This document shows, piece after piece, positions 52,633-62,230 of a stretch of 64,000 bases of DNA. Origin of the DNA: Eutreptiella sp. 'Long Island Sound 2002' (lineage: Eukaryota > Euglenozoa > Euglenophyceae > Eutreptiales > Eutreptiaceae); contig OZ038386.1 in NCBI GenBank assembly GCA_964036045.1, forward strand, positions 12,935,613 through 12,999,612. The letters run 5' to 3'. A program made the position numbers and the translations under genes. The notes under the pieces were generated by a model. It was not told where the DNA came from. It saw only the letters and a program-made list of their open reading frames with translations, and searched no databases. Positions within the stretch are counted from its first letter, which is position 1; each line of letters starts with the position of its first letter.

Positions 52633-54738
52633 GAATTCCGCGGGACAGGTCACCTCGAACCCCTTGTTCCGCAATTTGCGGGCCATCCTCATGAAACGGC
52701 TTCTCTTCTTGGCGTTGCCGTCATCACCACCTTCATGCTCACACTTGGCTCCTTGTTCTTGCTGGGCCTGCGTCTGTGAGCGTGTGGTAGGACCAGTCTG
52801 CCCTCCAGAGGGCTTGGAGTTCCCCCCTGGATTAGGGCTGGGGTTGCCTGCGTTCTTGTCCTTGTTCTTGTTGTCGTGCTGGCGGTTAGCACCTCCTCCT
52901 CGTCCACCTTGACCTTTGTCTTGACCACCTTGACCACGTCCTTTTGACTTGCCCTTCCCGGAGTCGTTGCCTTTGGCCTTGCCTCCACCTTTGCCTGAGC
53001 TTTTGCCAGGATCTTCCCCCTTAAGCTTCGCCGATAGGCGTTGCTTATGGTAGCACTCATCCTCGTAGTGCTTCCGCTTACCGCAGAATGCACACGTGAT
53101 GGTGCAGCGGTAATGATCCGGCAGCTTCACTTTGGCGCCGGTGATCTTCTCCTGCTGCTTCCCCTGGACGACGAAGCAGTCTCGCTGCTCGCAGTCAGAG
53201 GCGTGCTGCAGGTGGCCCTGCTCGTCTCTGGCATCACACCAGAATAGCTCCTTCACGTTCTCCATTAGGCGGGCGTGGGCGTGTTTGGGGGTAGTCCCCT
53301 GCCCAGGTCGGGACCCTTGGTACCCTTTGCCTCCAGAACCTCCACCACCAGGACGGTAGTTGTTCAGGTGCTGGTCGCTCTCCTTCTCCAGCGCCATCTC
53401 CAGGAGCAGCACGCATAGATCCTCGTAGCGGAGGGATCTAGCCTTGCGCTCAGCCGTCAGACGGCACTCGTCCCATAGCTCTCGGGGGAGCTTGGCGCAC
53501 AACCAGAACAGCAGGTCGTCGCTGCTGTAGGAACCGGGCGTCAGTCGTCCAGCCCAGTGATCCAGGTCCGCCAACAACTCGGAGACCCTGCCAGGTTTGG
53601 GGTTGTTGGGCAGCACGGGCAGGTTCTGGATCTCGGCCCTGATGGAGAGGTCGGTCTCGTAGGTTGGGTACTGCCTCTCCAGGGCAACCAACACATCGGC
53701 AAAGGTGGCGGAGTTAGTGACGATCTGCCTGACCTGCTTCTCCAGGTACTTGGTCTTGCAGCACTGCAGGAGCAGGTCGCACTTCACTCGCCCACTCGCG
53801 TGGGTTTGGCCGGTCAGTCGTAGGAACCGGCCAAAGTTCTCAGCGAACTCGCTGAGGTCCTTGCCTGTGAACTCAGGCAGGTTCACCACTATCTTGGAGA
53901 TGGCAATAGCCTTCGCCTCCTGAGCTCGGCGTCCTTCAGGGCGTCGGGTCTTCTTCTTCTTCTTCTTCTTCTTCTTACCCTTGGGGTCCTCGGGGTCCTC
54001 AGGGTCTTCGTCATCCGATGGCGAAGAAGAATCCATCGACGGCGGCCCGTCGTCGGAGGGGTCTCCGCCTAGATCACTGGAGCCATAAGGCTCCACGTCC
54101 ACCATAGCCCTTAGGGCTGTCAGCCCCAGCTGGTCCAGCTCGGCCCTCGTCGAGTTCGTCACGTGGCTGTAGGGCGGCTGGGCCGTTCTCGGGACGAATG
54201 GACTTCTCGGTACTGCTGCAGGAGTCGGCATCGGTCGGCTCCTCAGGCTCCCCAGGGTATTTGTCAACCCTGCCGCCAGGTGGTTAGCCTGTACTCGGTG
54301 GGGTGACATTCCCACCGTCGTAGGTGACGCATGGGACGGGATCATCAGGGGCTCGAGTTTCTCCCTGATCTCTTGCGTGAGGTCGCTCACGATTTGCGAA
54401 GTGGCTCCTCGGAGCACCTCATTGATCTCCGACCGCGTCAGGGACCTGTTGGAGGATCTTCCCGATCCTCTACTCCTGCCTCCCAGAGACTCTGGTCCTC
54501 TCCTCAACCCACTCAGGGGTGCATACCCAGGTGCATACCCAGGAGCATACCCAGGAACTTCCATGTAGGTTCCAGTGGCGTGGAGTGGATGGGGATGGTC
54601 AGCCGCACACCATCGCGGCGCAGAGCTGGAAGCCACCGGCTCACTGGCAGTAGTTGCCTCAAGGAGCGTAGTGGTAGGTGGGCCCATGCCATAGGCGGGG
54701 TAGTGAGGCATGCCAGTAAAGCCTGTGCCCTCTGCCAT
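52630..54738 (-). CDS. Element A gag (702 aa)
   Basis: The ATG at 54738 opens a Pro/Tyr/Gly-rich N-terminus with three PGYA repeats, then an Arg/Ser region, an acidic stretch and a run of Lys (about 53948-53978). The middle third has the helical capsid-like pattern of Ty3 gag (LPEFTGKDLSEFAENFGRFL and LLQCCKTKYLEKQVRQIV). A CCHC zinc knuckle of C-x2-C-x4-H-x4-C form (CAFCGKRKHYEDEC, about residue 548) is followed by a basic Lys/Gly/Gln-rich nucleocapsid tail. The protein forms the particle and binds the RNA. The frame is open upstream of the ATG, and an overlapping ATG frame (54789-54998) may be the true N-terminus joined by a shift. Confidence 0.88.
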   Translation of the reverse strand: MAEGTGFTGMPHYPAYGMGPPTTTLLEATTASEPVASSSAPRWCAADHPHPLHATGTYMEVPGYAPGYAPGYAPLSGLRRGPESLGGRSRGSGRSSNRSLTRSEINEVLRGATSQIVSDLTQEIREKLEPLMIPSHASPTTVGMSPHRVQANHLAAGLTNTLGSLRSRPMPTPAAVPRSPFVPRTAQPPYSHVTNSTRAELDQLGLTALRAMVDVEPYGSSDLGGDPSDDGPPSMDSSSPSDDEDPEDPEDPKGKKKKKKKKKTRRPEGRRAQEAKAIAISKIVVNLPEFTGKDLSEFAENFGRFLRLTGQTHASGRVKCDLLLQCCKTKYLEKQVRQIVTNSATFADVLVALERQYPTYETDLSIRAEIQNLPVLPNNPKPGRVSELLADLDHWAGRLTPGSYSSDDLLFWLCAKLPRELWDECRLTAERKARSLRYEDLCVLLLEMALEKESDQHLNNYRPGGGGSGGKGYQGSRPGQGTTPKHAHARLMENVKELFWCDARDEQGHLQHASDCEQRDCFVVQGKQQEKITGAKVKLPDHYRCTITCAFCGKRKHYEDECYHKQRLSAKLKGEDPGKSSGKGGGKAKGNDSGKGKSKGRGQGGQDKGQGGRGGGANRQHDNKNKDKNAGNPSPNPGGNSKPSGGQTGPTTRSQTQAQQEQGAKCEHEGGDDGNAKKRSRFMRMARKLRNKGFEVTCPAEF

Positions 54739-54788
54739 AGGCGGGTTGGTTGTGGAAGTGGATGTTGCGGCGGCTGGGAGTGTGGTGG

Positions 54789-54998
54789 TTATGGGAGAGG
54801 GTGATGCAGGGAGGCCAGAAGCGCTTGGTGCGCCTGAAAGTGCTGCCCTGGGTCGTTGAGGGTGCCGGAGGGCTCGGGGCCGGCAAGACCAGTGGGGCAG
54901 GCACGCGAGGAGTCTCCCTGGATGTTGTTATTGGGGGTAGAACCAGACACTCGGACACCAACGGAGGCGAGAGCAGCAACAACTGAAGCAAGGTCCAT
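54789..54998 (-). CDS. Small ORF upstream of element A gag (possible gag N-terminus)
   Basis: The ATG at 54998 opens MDLASVVAALASVGVRVSGS and ends at 54789 in a different frame from gag. Its Ala/Gln-rich helical end (HFQAHQALLASLHHPLP) is followed 48 bases later by the gag ATG. It may be the original gag start, frameshifted, or a short leader ORF. Confidence 0.3.
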   Translation of the reverse strand: MDLASVVAALASVGVRVSGSTPNNNIQGDSSRACPTGLAGPEPSGTLNDPGQHFQAHQALLASLHHPLP

Positions 54999-56109
54999 GC
55001 TGATTGTGGTCCGGCAGAAAATCCCAGTCTATGAAGAAAATTGATGCGAATTATTCTAAATACATCTGAGTGTCCAAAACTGTCTGAAAAGATTTAAATA
55101 ATCCAATTATGTAAAAATGTTTGGCCGATCTGGCCCGCGAGCGCGCGTCAGCGGCAAATGGCGATTCCAGCTAAAATAGCGGAACGCGGCGGATTTACGG
55201 GAAATGGACCGCGGAATCAAATCCGGCATATCAGAAATATATAGGAAATATCCTGTGACTGAGCTGCGAGGCGGCAATTCCGCCGAAGCAAAGAAAATGA
55301 CCAAAATGTAGCCAATCTGGGCAGAATGTCTGAAAATCTGAGCAGATGGGGCTAGCCGCACTTACACTCCCCCTCCAAAAACACACTGGGGTGTGTCGCT
55401 ACGTCAACGAAGAACGTAGTGCGGGTAAGTCCCAGAAAAGAATAGAAATGTAGCCTCGATGGGGCGAAATCTGCTTGATCTGACCTGATTTGGGCTGAAT
55501 TGGCACTGAATCAGGGTGGATGAACCTGAAATGAGACAGAATGAGAAGTGACGAACAGTCCTCCGTGCAGTAAAACATTAGGTCAAGGGCTAAAAAGCAT
55601 GTAAACGTATCGAGAATCGATACCAAACCATGCATTGGTTGAGAATGAGGTAGATTATTGATGGAATGAGTGGGGGGATCAAGAATTGGAGTGACATCTC
55701 AGCGCTCTGGCACAGTTTCGCTGTCGCGGGCACGCTACGGTGTCCTCGCCGAACTCTACATCGTGTTATTCCCGCTTTTCTCGTTCTGAAAAGTGCAGCA
55801 TGTGCTTCAGATTTGGCGCATCTGATGGATGATCACAAGATTCAGCAAATTTGAGAATCAATTTGCACAGAGATGAAGGGGATGAGACAATCACAAAGAG
55901 GGAAAACAATTACAGATGTAGTCTACAGACCCTAAGTGTACAGAAAATCATAAACGTCAACGAAGTTAGGCAAAACCGTCGACAGATCTTCGTGGAATGA
56001 GAGAAGATGACAAGGCAATCAACCTAAATTGTCCTAATGTCAGCAAATTCCCTAAGATGAAGGTGAAATGAAGCGGAATGTGTACAACTGAAACTACCAA
56101 CACCTTCGT
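54999..56109. other. Probable 5' flank/LTR of element A; no gene
   Basis: AT-richer DNA with no domain. If element A has a 5' LTR it should lie here, but a matching copy to the left of 47700 was not found by eye. Confidence 0.35.
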
Positions 56110-56400
56110 TTAGACTAAAGTTAATATATATTGTCGTTTATTCAGCTCAATTGTGCTTTCCGGCACGTTGGTTCGCGAGCATCCAACAGATTCCATCAAA
56201 ATGTGGATCATGTGATGATGCATCATGATGGGACATGATAGCCCTGGATCCTTGGCATGTAACGCACCGAAGGTTCGCTGAAGGCGCTCTACTGACAGTA
56301 TATAACTGAGAGACACCGAATTTACAGTGGCGGTGATGTCAATCGACTTGGACAAGGCCAATCTTTCGATGTAGTCCCACAAGACACTTGGATTCACCAT
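56110..56400 (-). CDS. Unidentified 96-aa ORF
   Basis: An ATG-started minus-strand frame (MVNPSVLWDYIERLALSKSI...) has balanced amino-acid composition, unlike the simple-sequence frames elsewhere. It includes MMHHHMIHILMESVG. No family is recognised. It lies between element B pol and element A, and could be a small element-encoded protein, an exon or chance. Confidence 0.3.
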   Translation of the reverse strand: MVNPSVLWDYIERLALSKSIDITATVNSVSLSYILSVERLQRTFGALHAKDPGLSCPIMMHHHMIHILMESVGCSRTNVPESTIELNKRQYILTLV

Positions 56401-56469
56401 TTTCGACAGTTTCAGGTCGGATTGAGCTCACATTGGCGTGTGCCAAAAATACAACGAAGCTTACGGACT

Positions 56470-56778
56470 TCAGAGGTTGCTGTTAGAAGTCCCTAGAGCT
56501 CCTATCTGAAGGTTGTCTGAACAATTGACGTCTGGGTTTTGTACAACAGTGACAGAATGATGGACAAACCTGAGAAATTCAAGGTAAATTTGAGGATCCT
56601 GGATCTGAATCTGGACTTTGGCGTTAGCATCACAGCAAATGAAGGTAAGATCTGAGTTCCTGGCGTCGCATCTGGTGCAGCCAGTTCTACAGGGGGTGCC
56701 TGTAGGGGTTAATGCCGCTGAAAGGGGCGACTGTCGCTGGCCAGCGTTTTGATTATGTACATTTGCTTCCATCTGCAC
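56470..56778 (-). CDS. Unidentified 102-aa Cys-containing ORF
   Basis: The minus-strand frame encodes a Cys cluster (CRTGCTRCDARNSDLTFICC) followed by QIQIQDPQIYLEFLRFVHHS. A possible donor (GTAAGC) lies just past its end, and the 96-aa frame follows 70 bases further. The two may be exons of one gene or small ORFs in the 3' region of element B. No domain is recognised. Confidence 0.3.
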   Translation of the reverse strand: MQMEANVHNQNAGQRQSPLSAALTPTGTPCRTGCTRCDARNSDLTFICCDANAKVQIQIQDPQIYLEFLRFVHHSVTVVQNPDVNCSDNLQIGALGTSNSNL

Positions 56779-57043
56779 GAGTAGCCAAATTCCAAAGATG
56801 CACAGACCAACAGAGACAAGATTACCCCGAATCTGCCTGAATTAAGCCTGAGTTTGGTTTTTTCTGAACACGGCAGCACACTCCGTGGCTTTCGGTTTTC
56901 GACTTTCGATACGCTACCGAACGGAGACCAAAGAAAAATTGATTGATTGACGTCAAATTATCAAACATTCGCAGTTCTCCACATCATGACATAAACAGAA
57001 AGAATGAACAGTGGATTGAGCAGAATGTGGTAGGATGGCTTCC
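56779..57043. other. 3' flank of element B pol; no gene
   Basis: A 3' LTR is expected near here, but its partner would lie beyond the right edge of the window. Confidence 0.35.
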
Positions 57044-60000
57044 TCAATTCGGCCAAGCACGAATACATGTGACCACCAACCTGTCTGGCCTGGCCCTCGT
57101 ACGGCTTGGGCGCTGCAAATCAGCGGCCGAACTTGAAGCTTGGTCCTCATTTGGCTCCTGGGCTGGCCTGACCGCAGGAGGGGGGATCGACGGATCAGCC
57201 CTGGAATGTGGCTGCTGAGGGCCGTAAAAGGCTGGATCTCGATTCACCACAGGTCGTTTTCCGTCGCTCTCCACTTGTCTGTCTGGTTTCGACAAACAAT
57301 CTGTCAGGAGTACTCCAATTTCGGGGTGCTTCTTGAGGAAGTCGATGAACCCCTTGGTGTACCCATGGACAAAAGATTGGGCTGGTTCCCAGTTGTTGTG
57401 ACTGGAATCAAAGCCCCTCCACTCACACAGAAATTCCCATTCGCCCTTGGCGTCACGTCTTGCTTCAACAATCCTCTTGACTTCGTACTTCCCCCCTTCG
57501 ATGACCCGATCAGACAAATGTTTCGCAGTCCAAAAAAGGGGTTTAACCCGATCCGTGGGGGAGGGGATCTCTCTCTTGAGGCGATCGCCCGAAACGTCAA
57601 TTTCCCTGCTGACATCCACACGAATCCTCCACCTGTTCTCACCAAGACGCGCTGTAACAGCGAATGGCCCCTCCCACAAGGGAAGAAGCTTGTCATCTCC
57701 GTCCAGGGTGGTTTCGGATTTTCGAAGCCAAACTCGATCATCGACTTCAAAATTGTGGGGGTTTTTTCGACCTTGATTTTGAACCCAAAGCCAGTCAGCT
57801 TGATGCTTCTCGATTAATTTCGACACAGATTTATCTGCTCGTTGGACTTCGTCCAAAAACAGCGAAGCATCTTTACAGGGGCGAGGATTATTCAACGGCA
57901 TGTTCCACCAACACTTCTTTCGTCCAAAGACAATTTCGTTTGGAGAAAGGCCATGATACAAAGGCGTGTTGTGGTAACGGCGAAGCAATGCGAAGAGAAC
58001 TTCAAGCCAGTGGAAATCCTTCTCCCTCGCGAGCTCCTTACGAAGCATATTTATAACAGAGCGGCCGGCTCTTTCGCCAGGCAACGCTCGATGCGAGTGG
58101 ATTTCACACCTGAGGTGGTGGATTCCAAGGCGAGCACATAATTCTCTCCACCATTCGGAGGTGTACTCTTTGCCTGAATCTGTCACCACCTCGGATGGGA
58201 CGTCCCAACCTCCCATCCAGGTCTGCGCGCACCATTTGGCGGCAGCCTTGCCAGTCATCGACTCAATGTTGCAAGGCAACACTTGAATGTAGCCGGAATG
58301 ACGGCACTGAATGAGGAGCACACCATTGACTTTTTTGTTAGTCCAATGGCACTCTTCGTCATCGAGTTCACCGAGATAGAAGAAATCACTGGTGACTCTG
58401 TTAAAGAGACGCTCCGGAATAGGATGAGGCCTCAGATGGCCGTGCTTCTTCGCGCTGGGGGGCGTCGAGACAGCACATTGGGCGCATCCGGCGGCTACTT
58501 TCATGCAATGAGTGTAGAGCCTCGATCCAAACAACCTATGCTTAATCATCGACCACAGTCGACGGCCATGTGCGTGGGGGGACTCCCATTTGTGCCACCA
58601 GTATAACACTCGGGGGGCTAGGGCGTCTGGCACACACAATTTACCCTCCATCCACAGCTTCCCCCCATCCAACGAGTACTCAGCAAAAATCCCATCCCTG
58701 TGAGCATCTTTGGATTTGAGATTTCCAAAGACCTCTTTAAACATGGGATCCTGCAGGTAATCGGACGTCCAGTCACGGATGATCAGGGAATCCTTCGGCA
58801 GGGGTGGAGTTTTGGCCGGATCTCGACGCTTAATGCCTTGGATCAACCGAAATCGACTTACTCGTCGGGTGTAGTCAAACCGTTTCACACTCCCTGAGGA
58901 GGGATCGGTGACTTTTTCCACGACTTTCAGCGTTTTGGTGCAGATCTCATGGGCATGCGCCGGATCTGAAATGGCCGTGATGTCGTGACACGGCAATGCG
59001 TGCTGTTTAACAGCGCACTGCATGCATGCACGTCGAATGAGCTTTTTTTCTTCCTGATCCCATTCGATGATTACATGGCGGTCCTGCTCCGTACCATGGA
59101 TGTTGGTACTTTGCAGCCCCTCTGAAGCGGGGTAAGCCCATCGGCTCAGAGCATCCGCTACCGTGTTGTGTTTTCCAGGCAAATACGACACATGGAGGTC
59201 AAACAGAGAGAGAAATTCGTGCCATCTGGCCCGTCGACCAGCTGGGCTCGCGACAGTATCAATGTGTTCGGTGGCCCAATACTCCAGAGATCGATGATCC
59301 GTCAGGACCTCGACTCGATTGGTGCCAACCCACGATTGGTACTTTTTTAAAGCGCAAATTATGGCATACGTTTCTTGTTCACGCGGCGACCATTGCATTT
59401 GGCGTGGGGCTAGCTTCCGAGACCAAAATGCAAGAGGGTAATGATCGCCGGTGGCTTCATCAACCTGTTCAAGGACAGCTCCGATCGCGTACCTAGAAGC
59501 GTCGGTTCTAATGTAGAAGGGTCGGTCGAATTGGGGCACATGCAACGTGGCGACTTCGCAGAGGGCTGCCTTCAAGTGATGGAAGGCCTCCTCGCATTCG
59601 TCAGTCCACTTGACACGAACCTTTGAACCTGCCTTGCCCGCATCTCTCCCTACCTTCAATAATTCAGTAAGGGGGGCAGCAAATTTGGCATAATTCGGCA
59701 CAAAAGTGTGGTAAAAATTGCAACAACCCAGGAATCCTCTCAACTCCGTGATCGTCTCAGGGCGCTTCCACTTCTGAATAGCGACGAGCTTCCCTGGACT
59801 GGGTCGTCGGGTGCCATTCTCTAGGAGAGAACCACAAAATTCGACTGATTTTAAAAATAATTTTCCCTTCTTTGGCCCACAAACCAGCTGATTGGCGTCA
59901 AGAATGTCCAAAACTTGGTTCAGCTGCTTCTCATGTAGGGCCACCAGCTCGGCTTCGGTCAGTCCCTCCCCTTCCGTCGCGATGATTATGTCATCTATGT

Positions 60001-62227
60001 ACACACTCACGAAGGCACGAAGCTCAGGATGGGTTGTGAACAGCACATCCTCCATCATTCTTTGAAAAAATGAGGGGGCGTTCTTCAGCCCCATGGGCAT
60101 GACGGTCCATTGGACTGGGCCACTTGGCGTGCACATACAGGTCAGAGGTCGGCTGTCCTTCCTCAACGGCATTTGGTGAAAGCCGTGACGGAGATCCAGC
60201 ACCGAAAACAAACGACCTCTCGCTCTCTTGGCGATTTCCTCCTCAATGAGGGGCAGGGGGTGCGAATCCGCCTTGGTTTCGGCGTTGAGATTGCGAAAAT
60301 CAACCACCATTCGCCAACCATCAATTGTGTTCTGGTCTGCAGGCGGTGGCTTCGGGACTGTGAAGGGTGCACAGCACCATTCGCTGGTCATACAACCCTC
60401 AAGCCAACCAAATTCCCTGAGATTTCTCTCGATGATTTTTCTGAGTATCTCATGTTTGTGTCCATGATTTTCATAAGGGCGCTGTTTTTTTGCCTTGTAC
60501 CCTTCACGAAGCTCGATGAAGGCTTCACCGAACTGTCCACGGACAGGGGGATCTTTGATCAACTTCCCTGAAAGGGTTGTGTCCTTCCGTTCCTCAAAAA
60601 TCTTTTCTCTTGACTTGGAACACAATTCAGTGTCCACCTGATCGCCAGGAATTACTGTCGAAAAAACTTTGGCGACTTCTTCGGCTTTGGCAGGAAGAAT
60701 CTTCTTACGGATGTCCCTAAACAGGTCCGTATCAACTGCCTCTTGAAGATAGGTGGGTCGTGTGTTGAAATCCCAGAGATTCTCTTCGTGATCCAGCTCC
60801 TCGAAAGGATCCATGAAAGCTTCCACAGGGGGTTTTTCATAAAAAACTCTGAATTTGCGGCGCGATTTCATATTTTTCTTCGCCCGTGCACTGAAGATTC
60901 TTTTCGATGTCGATCGTATTGGGGAAGAGGGAGCCGAGGCGGATCCATTGGACGTTGAATCACCTTGGGTATCTGACGGACAAAAATCAGAAAAAATAGA
61001 TTCATCATCAGTACCACGCTCAACCTCAGATTCAGACCCAACACAAGAATCAGTACCAGAATCAGCAGAATTAGAGTCAGAAAGCTTTCCATCCACCAGG
61101 AATGCAAGCGAACTCCAGGACCGCTGTGGCAGGGGACCTGTGTCGTCCCTGGCATACAGCTTAATCTTCCTGGGAAGTTCGATGTAATCTACACAAATGT
61201 CTTGTAATTCCTGAAACCAAGGCTTGTCGTCCCACAAGGGCACAACTAAAATTGCCTGGGTTTTATCTTGCTTGATTTTGTGGATGACCTGCTGGATTAA
61301 GTGAAACGGAGGATTAATCCACAACTTCTTGTCCCATTTATGGGTCCAAGCGTCGCTAAAGTGCTTGTCAAAGCGCTTGTTCATACGGTTAGCAAAAGCA
61401 TCATACTGGGGCCAAAAGGAATGGTGCTCATGAAAATATTCACAAATTGCATCGCGCCATTTGTCGACAACTCTGTAGGATGAAGAGTGCCAGCGCGAAG
61501 GGCGTCGTGGCTGGGAGTCCCTACGAAGACATTCTAACTCTTGGGAGTAATCGGCACTCCCATTCACCTCTGCAATGGTGACATCTTCACCAAATTTTGG
61601 TGTCACCTTTTGCTTCAAAAATTCTTCTGCACTTTTAAACCCTGCGTGCAAAAAACGAAATTCAGGACGCTCCAAAGGACCTGACTCCAGCAAAAAACAA
61701 CGACGATGACCTACGGGCGCTACCCTGTTCTTACGAAGCCAAGGATGGCCCAAATAAAGGTCATACTTTATGTCAGCACGATAGAAGTAGTCATCCTTAA
61801 GGACAACTTCTTCCACATTTTGCTCTTCCCAAAGGTCTTGAGCGACCAAATGAGTTGATATATAACAACCGCGTTGCCCACCTGCGAGAGAATGTCCAGA
61901 AACTCCCTCGAGGGTAACAGGATGAGGCGATTCAAACACGCAGTCGTCGGGTAAGAAGGAATTGGATTGGAGATTTACCTCTGATCCATTGTCACACAAA
62001 CAAGTGGCGAGGTGGAAATTTCCCTTGCAATCAGAGACCCACAGCTTTGTGACAAACTGACGAGCCCTGTGCTTGGACTGTACACCAACCTCGTCCACTA
62101 CAACAGAAGGATCCGCTGCCGGATCCAGGGGAGAGGAGACAAGCGACCCTACATCAAGTAATGGTCGATCAGGAATCTGGGGATCATGCCTGAAATCGCC
62201 TGGGGAGGGGCGATTTTCGTGGCTCCC
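57044..62227 (-). CDS. Element B pol polyprotein with chromodomain
   Basis: Residues are counted from 62098. Protease: CDNGSEVNLQ, Asp36, with Asn-Gly instead of the usual Ser/Thr-Gly. Methyltransferase-like domain about 225-340: YDAFANRMNKRF, LWINPPFHLI (NPPF 262-265), ILVVPLWDDKPWF and LAFLVDGKL. Acidic Ser-rich linker to about 400. RT: Asp635 (FSVLDLRHGFHQMPL), MGLKNAPSFFQR, VYIDDIIIA (700-703). RNase H: Asp866 (TDASRYA), Asp934 and Asp982 (HNTVADALSR). Integrase: zinc site around H1169-C1208, Asp1238, Asp1307, Glu1342. Chromodomain 1536-1593: YEVKRIVEARR, FLCEWRGF, NNWEP with aromatic cage positions Tyr1538, Trp1560 and Trp1570. A Pro-rich tail follows. It makes and integrates the DNA copy. 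Confidence 0.93.
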   Translation of the reverse strand, partial: GSHENRPSPGDFRHDPQIPDRPLLDVGSLVSSPLDPAADPSVVVDEVGVQSKHRARQFVTKLWVSDCKGNFHLATCLCDNGSEVNLQSNSFLPDDCVFESPHPVTLEGVSGHSLAGGQRGCYISTHLVAQDLWEEQNVEEVVLKDDYFYRADIKYDLYLGHPWLRKNRVAPVGHRRCFLLESGPLERPEFRFLHAGFKSAEEFLKQKVTPKFGEDVTIAEVNGSADYSQELECLRRDSQPRRPSRWHSSSYRVVDKWRDAICEYFHEHHSFWPQYDAFANRMNKRFDKHFSDAWTHKWDKKLWINPPFHLIQQVIHKIKQDKTQAILVVPLWDDKPWFQELQDICVDYIELPRKIKLYARDDTGPLPQRSWSSLAFLVDGKLSDSNSADSGTDSCVGSESEVERGTDDESIFSDFCPSDTQGDSTSNGSASAPSSPIRSTSKRIFSARAKKNMKSRRKFRVFYEKPPVEAFMDPFEELDHEENLWDFNTRPTYLQEAVDTDLFRDIRKKILPAKAEEVAKVFSTVIPGDQVDTELCSKSREKIFEERKDTTLSGKLIKDPPVRGQFGEAFIELREGYKAKKQRPYENHGHKHEILRKIIERNLREFGWLEGCMTSEWCCAPFTVPKPPPADQNTIDGWRMVVDFRNLNAETKADSHPLPLIEEEIAKRARGRLFSVLDLRHGFHQMPLRKDSRPLTCMCTPSGPVQWTVMPMGLKNAPSFFQRMMEDVLFTTHPELRAFVSVYIDDIIIATEGEGLTEAELVALHEKQLNQVLDILDANQLVCGPKKGKLFLKSVEFCGSLLENGTRRPSPGKLVAIQKWKRPETITELRGFLGCCNFYHTFVPNYAKFAAPLTELLKVGRDAGKAGSKVRVKWTDECEEAFHHLKAALCEVATLHVPQFDRPFYIRTDASRYAIGAVLEQVDEATGDHYPLAFWSRKLAPRQMQWSPREQETYAIICALKKYQSWVGTNRVEVLTDHRSLEYWATEHIDTVASPAGRRARWHEFLSLFDLHVSYLPGKHNTVADALSRWAYPASEGLQSTNIHGTEQDRHVIIEWDQEEKKLIRRACMQCAVKQHALPCHDITAISDPAHAHEICTKTLKVVEKVTDPSSGSVKRFDYTRRVSRFRLIQGIKRRDPAKTPPLPKDSLIIRDWTSDYLQDPMFKEVFGNLKSKDAHRDGIFAEYSLDGGKLWMEGKLCVPDALAPRVLYWWHKWESPHAHGRRLWSMIKHRLFGSRLYTHCMKVAAGCAQCAVSTPPSAKKHGHLRPHPIPERLFNRVTSDFFYLGELDDEECHWTNKKVNGVLLIQCRHSGYIQVLPCNIESMTGKAAAKWCAQTWMGGWDVPSEVVTDSGKEYTSEWWRELCARLGIHHLRCEIHSHRALPGERAGRSVINMLRKELAREKDFHWLEVLFALLRRYHNTPLYHGLSPNEIVFGRKKCWWNMPLNNPRPCKDASLFLDEVQRADKSVSKLIEKHQADWLWVQNQGRKNPHNFEVDDRVWLRKSETTLDGDDKLLPLWEGPFAVTARLGENRWRIRVDVSREIDVSGDRLKREIPSPTDRVKPLFWTAKHLSDRVIEGGKYEVKRIVEARRDAKGEWEFLCEWRGFDSSHNNWEPAQSFVHGYTKGFIDFLKKHPEIGVLLTDCLSKPDRQVESDGKRPVVNRDPAFYGPQQPHSRADPSIPPPAVRPAQEPNEDQASSSAADLQRPSRTRARPDRLVVTCIRAWPN

Positions 62228-62230
62228 CTA
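62228..62230 (-). promoter_or_regulatory. Putative gag-pol readthrough stop, TAG-GGG
   Basis: Gag ends at this TAG and the same frame stays open for 43 codons into pol. UAG followed by G is the context used by murine leukaemia-type retroviruses for gag-pol readthrough. Here the claim rests on frame continuity and context only. Confidence 0.55.

Larger units (their letters stand above)
47701..54998 (-). mobile_element. Ty3/gypsy LTR retrotransposon, element A
   Basis: The minus-strand gag (702 codons) and pol (about 1,640 codons) lie in one frame. Pol order is protease, methyltransferase-like domain, RT, RNase H, integrase, then a chromodomain-like tail: the Ty3/gypsy order with RNase H before integrase. 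Two in-frame stops exist: TGA after gag, probably a readthrough site, and TAG near the integrase C-terminus, probably a mutation. Otherwise the frame is open for about 7 kb, so the insertion is young. LTRs, primer-binding site and polypurine tract were not recognised; the outer limits given are the coding limits. Confidence 0.9.

Noticed and set aside
45156-56109. LTR pair for element A
   Set aside because: I compared the flanks by eye and found only loosely similar AT-rich patches; a self-alignment would be decisive.
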